Below are positions 1 to 7,062 of a stretch of DNA of 7,514 nucleotides, piece after piece. Every line of letters starts with the position of its first letter. The first letter of the stretch is position 1. Source of the stretch: an uncultured Lachnospiraceae bacterium. GTDB taxonomy: Bacteria > Bacillota > Clostridia > Lachnospirales > Lachnospiraceae. The translations under genes were made by a program, and so were the position numbers. The notes under the pieces were generated by a model. The model did no database searches, was not told where the DNA came from, and worked only from the letters and a program-made list of their open reading frames with translations. The stretch lies in assembly GCA_937901625.1 (NCBI GenBank), contig CALDIE010000081.1, positions 1 to 7,514 on the forward strand. The letters are read 5' to 3'.

Positions 1-1
1 C

Positions 2-370
2 GAGACCATGGATGTGGTAAGACAGGGCGGATTTGACAGCGCATTTACATTCATTTACTCAAAGAGGACCGGGACGCCCGCGGCAAAAATGCCGGATCAG
101 GTGCCGAGGGACGTGGCTCAGGAGAGACTTGAGAGGCTCCTTGCGCTTTGCACTGAGCAATCTAAAATGCGTACGGAAATGTATGTGGGTGAGACAGAAG
201 AAGTCCTGGTTGAGGAGGTCAACCCGAAGGATCCTGATCTGGTGACCGGAAGGCTGTCCAATTACAGCGTAGTGCATTTTGAAGGAAACGAAGATCTGAT
301 AGGCAAGATCGTAAATATAAGACTTGACGAAGCGAAAGGCTTCTACTATATGGGGACGATGATCCCGTAA
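2..370 (+). CDS. miaB: MiaB C-terminal part: tRNA-2-methylthio-N6-dimethylallyladenosine synthase (5' truncated by window edge)
   Basis: Only the last 122 or so codons are present; the family is usually about 440-480 residues, so the N-terminal MTTase domain and the radical SAM cluster CxxxCxxC lie outside the window. Visible are the end of the radical SAM domain, with the family stretch D-S-A-F-T-F-I-Y-S-x-R-x-G-T-P-A-A followed by M-x-D-Q-V-P, and then a C-terminal TRAM domain (about the last 65 residues) with V-T-G-R-L-S-N and V-V-H-F. From family knowledge, MiaB is an iron-sulphur enzyme that adds a methylthio group to C2 of i6A37 in tRNAs reading UNN codons. The frame is open to the window edge, so the ATG at 8 is internal (part of E-T-M-D-V-V-R) and not a start. 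It ends 14 bases before mutS, an order common in Clostridia, which suggests co-transcription. Identification is firm. Confidence 0.95.
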   Translation, partial: ETMDVVRQGGFDSAFTFIYSKRTGTPAAKMPDQVPRDVAQERLERLLALCTEQSKMRTEMYVGETEEVLVEEVNPKDPDLVTGRLSNYSVVHFEGNEDLIGKIVNIRLDEAKGFYYMGTMIP

Positions 371-377
371 AGGCAGG
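371..377 (+). promoter_or_regulatory. Ribosome binding site of mutS supporting a TTG start
   Basis: AGGCAGG lies directly after the miaB stop codon and 7 bases before the TTG at 385. That is good Shine-Dalgarno spacing for the TTG and poor spacing for the nearest ATG codons at 400 and 403. It is the main reason for choosing the TTG start. Confidence 0.6.
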
Positions 378-384
378 TAATAAA

Positions 385-3027
385 TTGGCTCTATCACCAA
401 TGATGTCTCATTACCTTGAGATGAAGAAACAATACAGTGACTGCATCCTGTTTTACAGGCTGGGCGACTTCTATGAAATGTTCTTCGACGATGCGCTGGT
501 TGCCTCAAAAGAACTGGAGCTTACGTTGACGGGAAAAAGCTGCGGACTCGATGAGCGCGCTCCCATGTGCGGCGTTCCCTATCATTCCGTTGACGGATTC
601 ATTGATCGTTTGGTCAAAAACGGATACAAGGTTGCCATCTGCGAACAGATGGAGGATCCGAAACTGGCTAAAGGGCTGGTAAAACGTGATGTCACAAGGA
701 TCATTACACCCGGAACCAATATCAACCAGCAATCCCTGGATGAGTCCAAAAACAATTACCTGATGTGCATTGTAGATCTCCAGAACAGGATCGGTATCTC
801 TTTTGCGGATATCTCTACGGGAGAGTATTTCCTTACGGAAGCCGATTCCGTTTCCGGAGTAAAAGATGAGATCTTAAAACTCATGCCCAGTGAGATCATC
901 TGTAACCAGGCGCTTTTGGTATCCGGTCTGGATCATGAAGATGTAAGGGATCGTCTCGGAATATCCGTATATCCTTTGGACAACTGGTACTTTTCCGAAG
1001 ATGAGTGTAAAGATATCCTGTTAAAGCATTTTAATGTTTCCTCGCTGCACGGATTAGGTCTTGGCGATTATTCCTGTGGAATCATCGCTGCCGGTGCTCT
1101 GATGCAGTATCTCTATGAGACACAGAAAATCCCTTTAAAGCATATCACGCATCTGCTGCCCTATACAGGTGCAAAGTACATGCTTTTGGACGGTTCGACA
1201 AGACGTAACCTCGAGTTATGCGAAACCATGCGGGAAAAGCAAAAGAGGGGCACCTTGTTCTGGGTACTCGATAAGACCAAAACAGCCATGGGAGCGAGAA
1301 TGTTAAGAAGCGATCTCGAACAGCCCCTTGTGGATGAATCCGGGATCATTGAAAGGCTCGATGCGGTCGACTGTTTATTGCGCCGTGGCGTTGACAGGGA
1401 TGAAGTACGTGAATATTTAAACGCGATCTATGACCTTGAGAGGATCCTTACCAAGGTTACATACCGTTCCATCAATCCCAGAGATATGATCGCTATGCGC
1501 AATTCCCTTCGGATGATGCCCTATATCCGGCAGATCTTACATGACTGTGATACGACCATGCTGCAGGCTCTATATGAAGAAATAGACGGTTTGGAGGATA
1601 TTACGGAAAAGATCACCTCCGCCATCATCGAGGAGCCGCCTTTTTCCATTCGGGAGGGCAATTTTATCCGGGACGGATACGATGAGAACATCGATCATTT
1701 AAGAAAAGCCAGAACCGAAGGAAAGACCTGGCTTGCCAACCTTGAGCAAGAGGAAAAAGACCGTACCGGGATCAAGAATCTCCGGATCAAATACAATAAA
1801 GTCTTTGGCTATTACCTGGAAGTGACCAATTCCTACAAAAACCTTGTGCCGGATGATTATATCCGCAAGCAGACCTTAGTTAACGCGGAACGATATACCA
1901 CGCCGAAGTTAAAGGAACTCGAAGACCAGATCTTAAACGCTGAGGATAAGTTAAACACCCTGGAATATGATGCTTTTTGTGACTTAAGGGATCTCCTCGA
2001 TCAAAACCTCGACAGGATCCAGAAGACCGCCCGCGCGATCGCCAGACTCGATGTCACCTGTTCTTTGGCGCTTGTAGCGGAACAGAACCATTACGTACGT
2101 CCGAAACTCAATCACAAGGGCGTGATCGATATCAAAGGCGGGCGTCATCCCGTAGTGGAAAAGATGATCCCCAACGATATGTTTATCGACAATGATACCT
2201 ATCTCGACAATAAAAAGAAGTGTATCAGCATCATTACCGGTCCCAACATGGCCGGAAAGTCCACCTATATGCGTCAGGTCGCGTTGATCTCTCTGATGTT
2301 CCAGACCGGTTCGTTTGTACCTGCCAAAGAAGCGGATCTGTGTATCGTCGATCGGATCTTTACCAGAGTCGGTGCCTCGGATGACCTCGCAAGCGGACAG
2401 TCGACCTTTATGATCGAGATGAACGAAGTGGCAAATATCTTAAAAAACGCCACGGCACAGTCCTTACTGATCTTAGACGAGATCGGACGCGGAACGTCTA
2501 CCTTCGACGGTCTTTCCATCGCCTGGGCCGTTATCGAGCGGATCAGCAACAAAAAGATCCTGGGGGCAAAGACCCTCTTTGCCACCCATTATCATGAACT
2601 GACCGAACTGGAAGGCAAGATGGACAATGTAAACAATTACTGCATTGCCGTCAAGGAAAAAGGAGATGATATAGTCTTTTTACGTAAGATCATCCCCGGC
2701 GGCGCCGATAAGAGTTACGGTATACAGGTCGCCAGACTGGCCGGCATACCGACAGAAGTTACCGACCGCGCTTCACAGATCGTAGCGCAGCTTCTTGACA
2801 ATGACATCACGGAAAAAATCCAGCAGATTGCCGTCAATAACGGCGGTGAAAAGCATAAACCCGTTTCCATAGATGAAGTTGAAATGGGACAGATGAGCCT
2901 CTTTGATACGACCTCCGACGAGGATATCGTACGGGAATTAAAAGAGCTGGATATACCGAATCTGACGCCAATAGATGCGTTAAACACACTCTATCGATTG
3001 CAGAGTAAATTAAAGAACCGCTGGTAA
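385..3027 (+). CDS. mutS: DNA mismatch repair protein MutS
   Basis: Complete 880-residue MutS, the usual length for the MutS1 family. It recognises base mismatches and small loops as a dimer and, on ATP binding, becomes a sliding clamp that recruits MutL. The N-terminal mismatch-binding domain (about 1-115) carries the Phe-x-Glu reading motif as F29-Y30-E31 within G-D-F-Y-E-M-F. A connector domain (about 125-255), the core and lever helices (from about 270) and the clamp (about 445-540, with F-G-Y-Y-L-E-V-T) follow. The ABC-type ATPase shows Walker A G619-PNMAGKS-T627, the signature region S-D-D-L-A-S-G-Q-S-T-F at 665-675, Walker B L-L-I-L-D698-E699, and the switch histidine in A-T-H-Y-H at 733-737. 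The C-terminal tail (about 800-880) ends with a typical T-P-I-D-A-L-N-x-L-Y segment. The TTG start keeps the usual A-L-S-P-M-M N-terminus; ATG 400 would remove five residues. mutL follows after 12 bases, indicating an operon. No damage is seen. Confidence 0.98.
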   Translation: MALSPMMSHYLEMKKQYSDCILFYRLGDFYEMFFDDALVASKELELTLTGKSCGLDERAPMCGVPYHSVDGFIDRLVKNGYKVAICEQMEDPKLAKGLVKRDVTRIITPGTNINQQSLDESKNNYLMCIVDLQNRIGISFADISTGEYFLTEADSVSGVKDEILKLMPSEIICNQALLVSGLDHEDVRDRLGISVYPLDNWYFSEDECKDILLKHFNVSSLHGLGLGDYSCGIIAAGALMQYLYETQKIPLKHITHLLPYTGAKYMLLDGSTRRNLELCETMREKQKRGTLFWVLDKTKTAMGARMLRSDLEQPLVDESGIIERLDAVDCLLRRGVDRDEVREYLNAIYDLERILTKVTYRSINPRDMIAMRNSLRMMPYIRQILHDCDTTMLQALYEEIDGLEDITEKITSAIIEEPPFSIREGNFIRDGYDENIDHLRKARTEGKTWLANLEQEEKDRTGIKNLRIKYNKVFGYYLEVTNSYKNLVPDDYIRKQTLVNAERYTTPKLKELEDQILNAEDKLNTLEYDAFCDLRDLLDQNLDRIQKTARAIARLDVTCSLALVAEQNHYVRPKLNHKGVIDIKGGRHPVVEKMIPNDMFIDNDTYLDNKKKCISIITGPNMAGKSTYMRQVALISLMFQTGSFVPAKEADLCIVDRIFTRVGASDDLASGQSTFMIEMNEVANILKNATAQSLLILDEIGRGTSTFDGLSIAWAVIERISNKKILGAKTLFATHYHELTELEGKMDNVNNYCIAVKEKGDDIVFLRKIIPGGADKSYGIQVARLAGIPTEVTDRASQIVAQLLDNDITEKIQQIAVNNGGEKHKPVSIDEVEMGQMSLFDTTSDEDIVRELKELDIPNLTPIDALNTLYRLQSKLKNRW

Positions 3028-3039
3028 GAGGAAACACAG

Positions 3040-4953
3040 ATGGGAAAGATACAAATTCTTGATCACACTACCATAGATCAGATCGCCGCCGGCGAAGTCG
3101 TGGAGCGTCCGGCCAGTATCGTTAAAGAACTGGTGGAAAATGCCATGGATTCCGGCGCGGACGCGATCACCGTCGAGATCAAAGACGGTGGGATCGAATT
3201 TATCCGTGTGACCGATAACGGCTGCGGTATCCAGAAAGAGGATATCCCTGAAGCATTTCTGCGTCATGCAACCAGTAAGATCCGTGATATCAGGGATCTG
3301 GAACATTTAAGCTCCATGGGTTTTAGGGGGGAAGCATTAGCCAGCATTGCTTCCGTTTCAAAAGTGACCATGATCACCAAACCCGCAGAAGATCTTATGG
3401 GCTATAAATATACCATAAGCGGCGGCGTGGCAGAGTCCCTTGAAGAGATCGGCGCTCCCGACGGTACCACCGTGATCGCAGCACACCTTTTTTACAATAC
3501 GCCTGTACGTCGTAAATTTTTAAAGTCTCCGACTACGGAGGGCAATATCATCTCCGAACTGATGGAGCATCTGGCGATGAGCCGTCCGGATATCTCTTAT
3601 AAGTTCGTATTAAACGGAAAAACACGTTTTATGACTCCCGGAACCGGCGACTTAAAAGAAGTCATCTACAGGATCTACGGTAAGGATACCGCAAAAGAGA
3701 TCGTTCCCGTTTCCTATGAACAAAACGGGATCCATATTGACGGGTATATCGGGACACCCGCGATCAACCGTCCCAACCGCAATTTTGAAAATTACTTTAT
3801 CAACCGGCGATATATCCGAAGCGATATCGTAGCAAAAAGCATAGAAGAGGGGTATCGAACGTATGTGATGCAGCATAAGTTTCCTTTTTGCGTCCTCCAT
3901 ATCGGCATCTCTTCAACAGAGATCGATGTCAATGTGCATCCTTCCAAAATGGATGTCCGTTTTCACGACCAGCAGACTTTTTTTGATACCTTACGTGATG
4001 CGGTAAGTACGACCCTTCATTCCAATGAAATGATCCCCGATACCGTTTTGGAAAGCGTAAAGAAGAAACAGGAACCCGTTTCGGCTCCCGAACCGTTTGA
4101 GAAAAATAGAAGAGAGCCGGAGATTTCCTCTCCGAAAGAGACGTTCTTTTCCGAGACTATTTCCTCCGAAACAATCAGGGATATTTTCGAAGTCGATTTC
4201 AGTAGCGATGAAACCAAAGTTACCGACTATAAAAAACCGGAAGAATACAAAAAAACCGTTACACCCGATCCGTATATTCCTCCCGTCGCAAATAAAGAGG
4301 ATAAAGAGAAAAAAGCTCCTTCGCAGATCGAAATGCTCCCCAAAGAGCGGGTGATCTCCGCTGCGGCCAGAAAACAGTACCGGCTGCTCGGACAGATCTT
4401 TGATACCTACTGGCTGTTTTCCTATCAGGAAAAACTCTATTTTGTGGATCAGCACGCCGCGCATGAAAAAGTCAATTACGAGCGGCTGATCAAACGCTAC
4501 AGGGAGCATGAGGTGTATTCCCAACAGTGCAATCCGCCCCTGGTGGTATCTTTAACTGCAGCCGAAGCGGAAACACTCACAAAGTATATGCCTTACTTTG
4601 CGGATCTTGGTTTTGAGATCGAGTCCTTTGGCGGAAAGGAATATGCGATCTACGCCATTCCCTACGACCTGTATCGCAATTCCCCCAAAGATCTGTTTTT
4701 GGAGATTTTAAACGAACTGAGTGTAAAGGGAAGTTTAAAAAATACGCCGGAAGTCATCGATCATGTGCTGGCTACCATGGCCTGCAAAGCAGCCGTAAAA
4801 GGCGGTGACCATATCTCCGCGCAGGAGATGAATGCCGTGCTCGATGAATTACTTACACTCGAAAACCCCTATCATTGTCCTCACGGCCGTCCTACGATCT
4901 TTTCGATGAGCCGTATGGAACTGGAGCGAAAATTTAAACGTATCGTTAATTAG
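3040..4953 (+). CDS. mutL: DNA mismatch repair protein MutL, endonuclease type
   Basis: Complete 637-residue MutL, preceded by GAGGAA at 3028-3033, 6 bases before the ATG. The N-terminal GHKL ATPase shows motif I K-E30-L-V-E-N34 (catalytic Glu and Mg-binding Asn equivalents), motif II D59-N-G-C-G-I64 and motif III G94-F-R-G-E-A-L100. A transducer domain runs to about residue 330, with V-N-V-H-P-S-K-M-D-V-R-F near its end. Residues about 335-440 are a charged, low-complexity linker. The C-terminal dimerisation domain carries the metal-binding endonuclease motif D470-Q-H-A-(2)-E476-(4)-E481, plus A-C-K-A-A-V-K-G at 581-588 and C613-P-H-G-R-P618. From family knowledge, this set marks MutL proteins that nick the new strand themselves in bacteria lacking MutH. 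It acts downstream of MutS, encoded just upstream. No truncation is seen. Confidence 0.98.
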   Translation: MGKIQILDHTTIDQIAAGEVVERPASIVKELVENAMDSGADAITVEIKDGGIEFIRVTDNGCGIQKEDIPEAFLRHATSKIRDIRDLEHLSSMGFRGEALASIASVSKVTMITKPAEDLMGYKYTISGGVAESLEEIGAPDGTTVIAAHLFYNTPVRRKFLKSPTTEGNIISELMEHLAMSRPDISYKFVLNGKTRFMTPGTGDLKEVIYRIYGKDTAKEIVPVSYEQNGIHIDGYIGTPAINRPNRNFENYFINRRYIRSDIVAKSIEEGYRTYVMQHKFPFCVLHIGISSTEIDVNVHPSKMDVRFHDQQTFFDTLRDAVSTTLHSNEMIPDTVLESVKKKQEPVSAPEPFEKNRREPEISSPKETFFSETISSETIRDIFEVDFSSDETKVTDYKKPEEYKKTVTPDPYIPPVANKEDKEKKAPSQIEMLPKERVISAAARKQYRLLGQIFDTYWLFSYQEKLYFVDQHAAHEKVNYERLIKRYREHEVYSQQCNPPLVVSLTAAEAETLTKYMPYFADLGFEIESFGGKEYAIYAIPYDLYRNSPKDLFLEILNELSVKGSLKNTPEVIDHVLATMACKAAVKGGDHISAQEMNAVLDELLTLENPYHCPHGRPTIFSMSRMELERKFKRIVN

Positions 4954-4964
4954 AAAGATAAACA

Positions 4965-5027
4965 ATGAAAGATGAAATGAGAAAAAAATTTTATTATCAT
5001 TTCAAGATATCATGGATTAATAGATAA
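4965..5027 (+). pseudogene. miaA: Possible start of miaA, lost after about eight codons at a composition break
   Basis: An ATG lies 11 bases after the mutL stop and reads M-K-D-E-M-R-K-K before an A run. In Clostridia mutL is commonly followed by miaA (tRNA dimethylallyltransferase), whose N-terminus is often a short lysine-rich stretch leading into a P-L-x-x-L-x-G-P-T-A-V-G-K-T P-loop. Here no P-loop follows: the frame goes on with F-Y-Y-H-F-K-I-S-W-I-N-R and stops at 5025-5027, and the DNA becomes very A+T rich. I infer that the first eight codons or so (4965-4988) are genuine miaA and the rest belongs to the foreign block. Eight residues cannot identify a gene, so the name rests on gene order. 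No good ribosome binding site is visible. Confidence 0.3.
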
Positions 5028-5177
5028 GCAATATCATAAAAAAGGTAAAATTGCAGAAACCACAATATTTTATTCTCTGGATTTAGTAATTAGTAAAACA
5101 ATAAATGACCAAATACTGATGAGCCAAGCAATAGAAAAATTTAAAATAGATTTTAAAAATATATTATTAAAAATGAG
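4981..5177 (+). CDS. Putative first visible exon of the SET-domain gene (TPR-like segment, 5' end missing)
   Basis: This A+T-rich stretch is open in the frame of codon 4981 from just after a TGA at 4978 and gives about 65 codons, including G-L-I-D-K-Q-Y-H-K-K-G-K and A-I-E-K-F-K-I-D-F-K-N-I-L-L-K-M. The helical pattern resembles tetratricopeptide repeats. The frame then meets TAG (5179), TGA and TAA in quick succession. Removing 5178-5223 joins M-S to N-F-E-Q-G-F-Y-K-L-S-L-G-Y-A-F, in frame with the long downstream reading frame, and the combined sequence looks like one continuous TPR array. All three Gln codons are CAA, as in the downstream exon. The true 5' end is not in the window, and the left edge of real homology lies somewhere between 4982 and about 5010. 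A non-coding reading cannot be excluded. Confidence 0.5.
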
Positions 5178-5223
5178 GTAGATTTTTACCTTTTACTTGT
5201 GAATAAATATGTGGAGCCATAAG
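5178..5223 (+). other. Candidate 46-base spliceosomal intron (GT...AG)
   Basis: The segment begins GTAG and ends TAAG, with an upstream exon edge ATGAG|GT that fits the AG|GT splice consensus. It contains stops in the frame of exon 1 and a TAA (5204) in the frame of the downstream ORF. Its removal creates an AGT codon (bases 5176-5177 plus 5224) and joins the two frames without a stop. The length suits compact protist introns. No clear branch-point consensus was seen, and the 5' splice site is not a strong GTATGT or GTAAGT. Evidence is indirect: frame continuity and motif only. Confidence 0.5.
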
Positions 5224-5254
5224 TAATTTTGAACAAGGATTTTATAAATTATCT

Positions 5255-7036
5255 TTGGGTTATGCATTTAAATCTTTGGAAAATGAGAATTGCATTAGTA
5301 AAGCTAATTATATAATTTTATTGAGTTATTTAAAAATGTATGATATTGTTTCTGCAGAAAAATTTTTGGAAAACAAAAAAAATAAAAAACTAAAATTATT
5401 ATTAGAAAATAAAAAAGAGGAATTAATTTCAAAATCTAACGAATTTAAAGATTATCCTTTATATATATTTTTTTTGCAAAATTTATATAAAAATAATTCT
5501 TATTTTCCAAAAGTGGAAATTAAATTTTATACTAATGATTACCGAGGGGTAATTTCAAATACTAATATATCTAAATATGAAACGATTATATCAATACCAA
5601 AAGAATGTTTAATAACATTAGAATTAGTCTTAAGTAAACCATATGGGAAGCAAATATCCGAATTAATGCATCATGAATTGAATTCACCAAAACATTGTTT
5701 ATTAAGTTGTTTCCTTTTATTCGAAGAAAATAATCCTTTATATAAATATTATTTCGATTTATTACCAAAAGATTACGGTAATTTCCCAATTTTTTATAAT
5801 CATGATGAATTAGAATATTTATGTGGCTCTCCTTTCTTGAATTTAGTAATAAATAAAAAAATTGATATGCAAATGGATTATAATAAACTTTGCGAGAAAG
5901 TTAAAAATTTTTCGCAATTTTCCTTTGATAAATTTTGTAAAGCAAGATGCATTATATCAAGTAGAGTTTTCGGAATTACAATGCATGATGTGAAAACAGA
6001 TGCTTTAGTTCCTTTTGCTGATTTATTAAACCATAGGAGACCAAGACAAACTCAATGGTTTTATGATGATGATAAAGATGCTTTTATTGTCCAAGCTATC
6101 GAAAATATTGAACAAGGTAGTGAAATATTTGATTCTTATGGAAAAAAAACAAATGCCAGATTTTTATTAAATTATGGATTTTCTATAGAAAAAAATGAAA
6201 CTTCGGAATATAGTTTAACTATTAGTTCTTTAGAAACAGGAGTGGTTGGAAATTGGCCGTTGATTGAAATTAAAAAAAAATTGTTTAAAAATGAAGATTT
6301 TTATAAAACTTTTAATTTAAATATTAATTTCCAAGAAAGTCAAATACTTGAATTAATCAATTTTTTGAGGTTTATGACTTATGATGGAGATTCTAATTAT
6401 TTACAAAAGGCTATTTTAAGTGCAAAGAATACTTTAAATCCTGATATGAGTATAAATTATTATTTTTTTTACCCAATTAATAAAATAAATGAAATAAATG
6501 TCTTGAAATATTTAAAATATTTATGTGAACAAGCTTTATCAAAATATCCAACAAGCTTAACAAAAGATAATCAAATTTATGAAGAAAAAAAAGAATCACC
6601 GGATTTTAATTTTAATTATAAAAATTGTCTATTATTATTAATGAGTGAAAAAAAAGTATTAATATTCTATATAGAATTTTGTGATTATTGTTTGAAATTA
6701 TTAAGAATGAAAAATAAAAAGAAAGTAATAGAAAAAGCAACAAGGGATTTACAAGAGAATAATCTTAAATTTAATTTTTATATAAAAGATGCAATTTTGA
6801 AAATAGTAAAAGAAGAAGAAGAAAATGATGTTGATATCGAAAATAAAGAGGAAGAAACAGCTGCACACGACCTGTTCCTGCTCACAAATTCTCACTTCTT
6901 TCAGCATTTCTATCCCGAAACAGAAGGCTGCAAAGGATTTTCAAGCTTTGGCTTCAACATAAAAACGCATATTCTGCATATGGGTTTATTCATACCGTTT
7001 TCATTGGCAGCCGTTTGGGTTTGTACGCTGTTTTGA
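5255..7036 (+). CDS. SET-domain protein methyltransferase of Rubisco-LSMT/SETD type, eukaryotic in character, with an artefactual C-terminal tail
   Basis: The uninterrupted frame from TTG 5255 is 593 codons. The real protein probably continues upstream through the intron (exon 2 from 5224) and ends as eukaryotic sequence near codon 535 (about 6859). Numbering from the TTG: residues 1-60 continue a TPR-like helical segment. The SET domain spans about 85-310, with D-Y-R-G-V at 95-99 (in place of the common G-x-G), S-S-R-V-F-G at 235-240, L-V-P-F-A-D-L-L-N259-H260 (SAM-binding NH motif), R-P-R-Q-T, and D-S-Y295-G-K-K-T-N followed by L-L-N-Y-G-F at 304-309, where Tyr295 is the expected catalytic tyrosine. 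A helical LSMT-type substrate-binding region follows (about 335-500), then an acidic stretch near 518-535. Family members move a methyl group from SAM to a protein lysine, or to histidine in SETD3; the target here is unknown. No ribosome binding site fits the TTG, so this start is a bacterial-style artefact. Leu is mostly TTA and Gln is only CAA up to residue 535; CTG and CAG appear only afterwards. The motifs recall ciliate SET proteins from memory. Family certain, source organism inferred. Confidence 0.8.
   Translation: MGYAFKSLENENCISKANYIILLSYLKMYDIVSAEKFLENKKNKKLKLLLENKKEELISKSNEFKDYPLYIFFLQNLYKNNSYFPKVEIKFYTNDYRGVISNTNISKYETIISIPKECLITLELVLSKPYGKQISELMHHELNSPKHCLLSCFLLFEENNPLYKYYFDLLPKDYGNFPIFYNHDELEYLCGSPFLNLVINKKIDMQMDYNKLCEKVKNFSQFSFDKFCKARCIISSRVFGITMHDVKTDALVPFADLLNHRRPRQTQWFYDDDKDAFIVQAIENIEQGSEIFDSYGKKTNARFLLNYGFSIEKNETSEYSLTISSLETGVVGNWPLIEIKKKLFKNEDFYKTFNLNINFQESQILELINFLRFMTYDGDSNYLQKAILSAKNTLNPDMSINYYFFYPINKINEINVLKYLKYLCEQALSKYPTSLTKDNQIYEEKKESPDFNFNYKNCLLLLMSEKKVLIFYIEFCDYCLKLLRMKNKKKVIEKATRDLQENNLKFNFYIKDAILKIVKEEEENDVDIENKEEETAAHDLFLLTNSHFFQHFYPETEGCKGFSSFGFNIKTHILHMGLFIPFSLAAVWVCTLF
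6860..7036 (+). other. Bacterial-like sequence after the right composition break; unexplained tail of the SET frame
   Basis: From about 6860 the base composition rises (25 of 60 bases G+C in row 6901-6960), and the codons shift to CTG, CTC, CAG, CCC and GGC. The SET frame runs on for 58 codons to TGA at 7034-7036, giving a hydrophobic, Phe- and His-rich tail unlike any part of the LSMT family that I know. A second + frame is open from 6847 to a TAA at 7039-7041, and part of the - strand is open over 6910-7110, so openness does not show which strand, if any, is coding. I recognise no product. It is probably an intergenic region or gene remnant of the bacterium that carries cysK. No convincing hairpin or promoter was found. 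Confidence 0.45.
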
Positions 7037-7041
7037 TATAA

Positions 7042-7047
7042 AAGGAG
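7042..7047 (+). promoter_or_regulatory. Shine-Dalgarno sequence before the 90-residue ORF
   Basis: AAGGAG is a near-perfect anti-16S match, 15 bases ahead of the ATG at 7063. The spacing is longer than the usual 5-10 bases, and no other common start codon lies between it and the ATG in that frame. It supports a bacterial origin for this block. Confidence 0.5.
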
Positions 7048-7062
7048 TTTTAAAATAAAATT

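Noticed and set aside
59..508. Long reverse-strand frame opposite the miaB-mutS boundary
   Set aside because: It lies antisense to two well-supported genes and its translation has no recognisable domain; it is a shadow of coding composition.
4097..4354. 85-codon forward frame inside the mutL linker
   Set aside because: It is an alternate frame of a low-complexity linker within an intact gene, with no ribosome binding site and a basic repetitive translation.
3991..4524. 177-codon reverse-strand frame within mutL
   Set aside because: It overlaps the charged linker and C-terminal domain of an intact MutL. The Phe- and Ile-rich translation is what Lys- and Glu-rich codons give on the other strand.
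4954..4990. Terminator after mutL
   Set aside because: No G+C-rich stem precedes the A and T runs, and the T run at 4989-4992 is short; the operon seems to have continued into the next gene.
5179..5206. Stop reassignment (TAA/TAG as Gln, as in some ciliates) instead of an intron
   Set aside because: Reading through TAG at 5179 soon meets TGA and TAA and leads into the wrong frame. The 535 downstream codons contain no in-frame TAA or TAG and use CAA for Gln. Frame-restoring splicing explains the data better.
5255..6859. SET gene as a bacterial effector like those of Chlamydiae or Legionella
   Set aside because: No secretion or regulatory context is visible, the LSMT-type C-terminal region is eukaryotic in style, the composition is unlike both bacterial flanks and an apparent intron is present.
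7020..7041. A TATAAA at 7037-7042 as a -10 box for the small ORF
   Set aside because: It runs into the ribosome binding site at 7042, leaving no room for a transcript leader, and the -35 candidate (TTGGGT) is poor.
4954..7062. Insertion of block 2 by a transposon, integron or prophage
   Set aside because: No transposase or integrase gene, terminal inverted repeats, target duplication or attachment-like repeat was seen at either edge.
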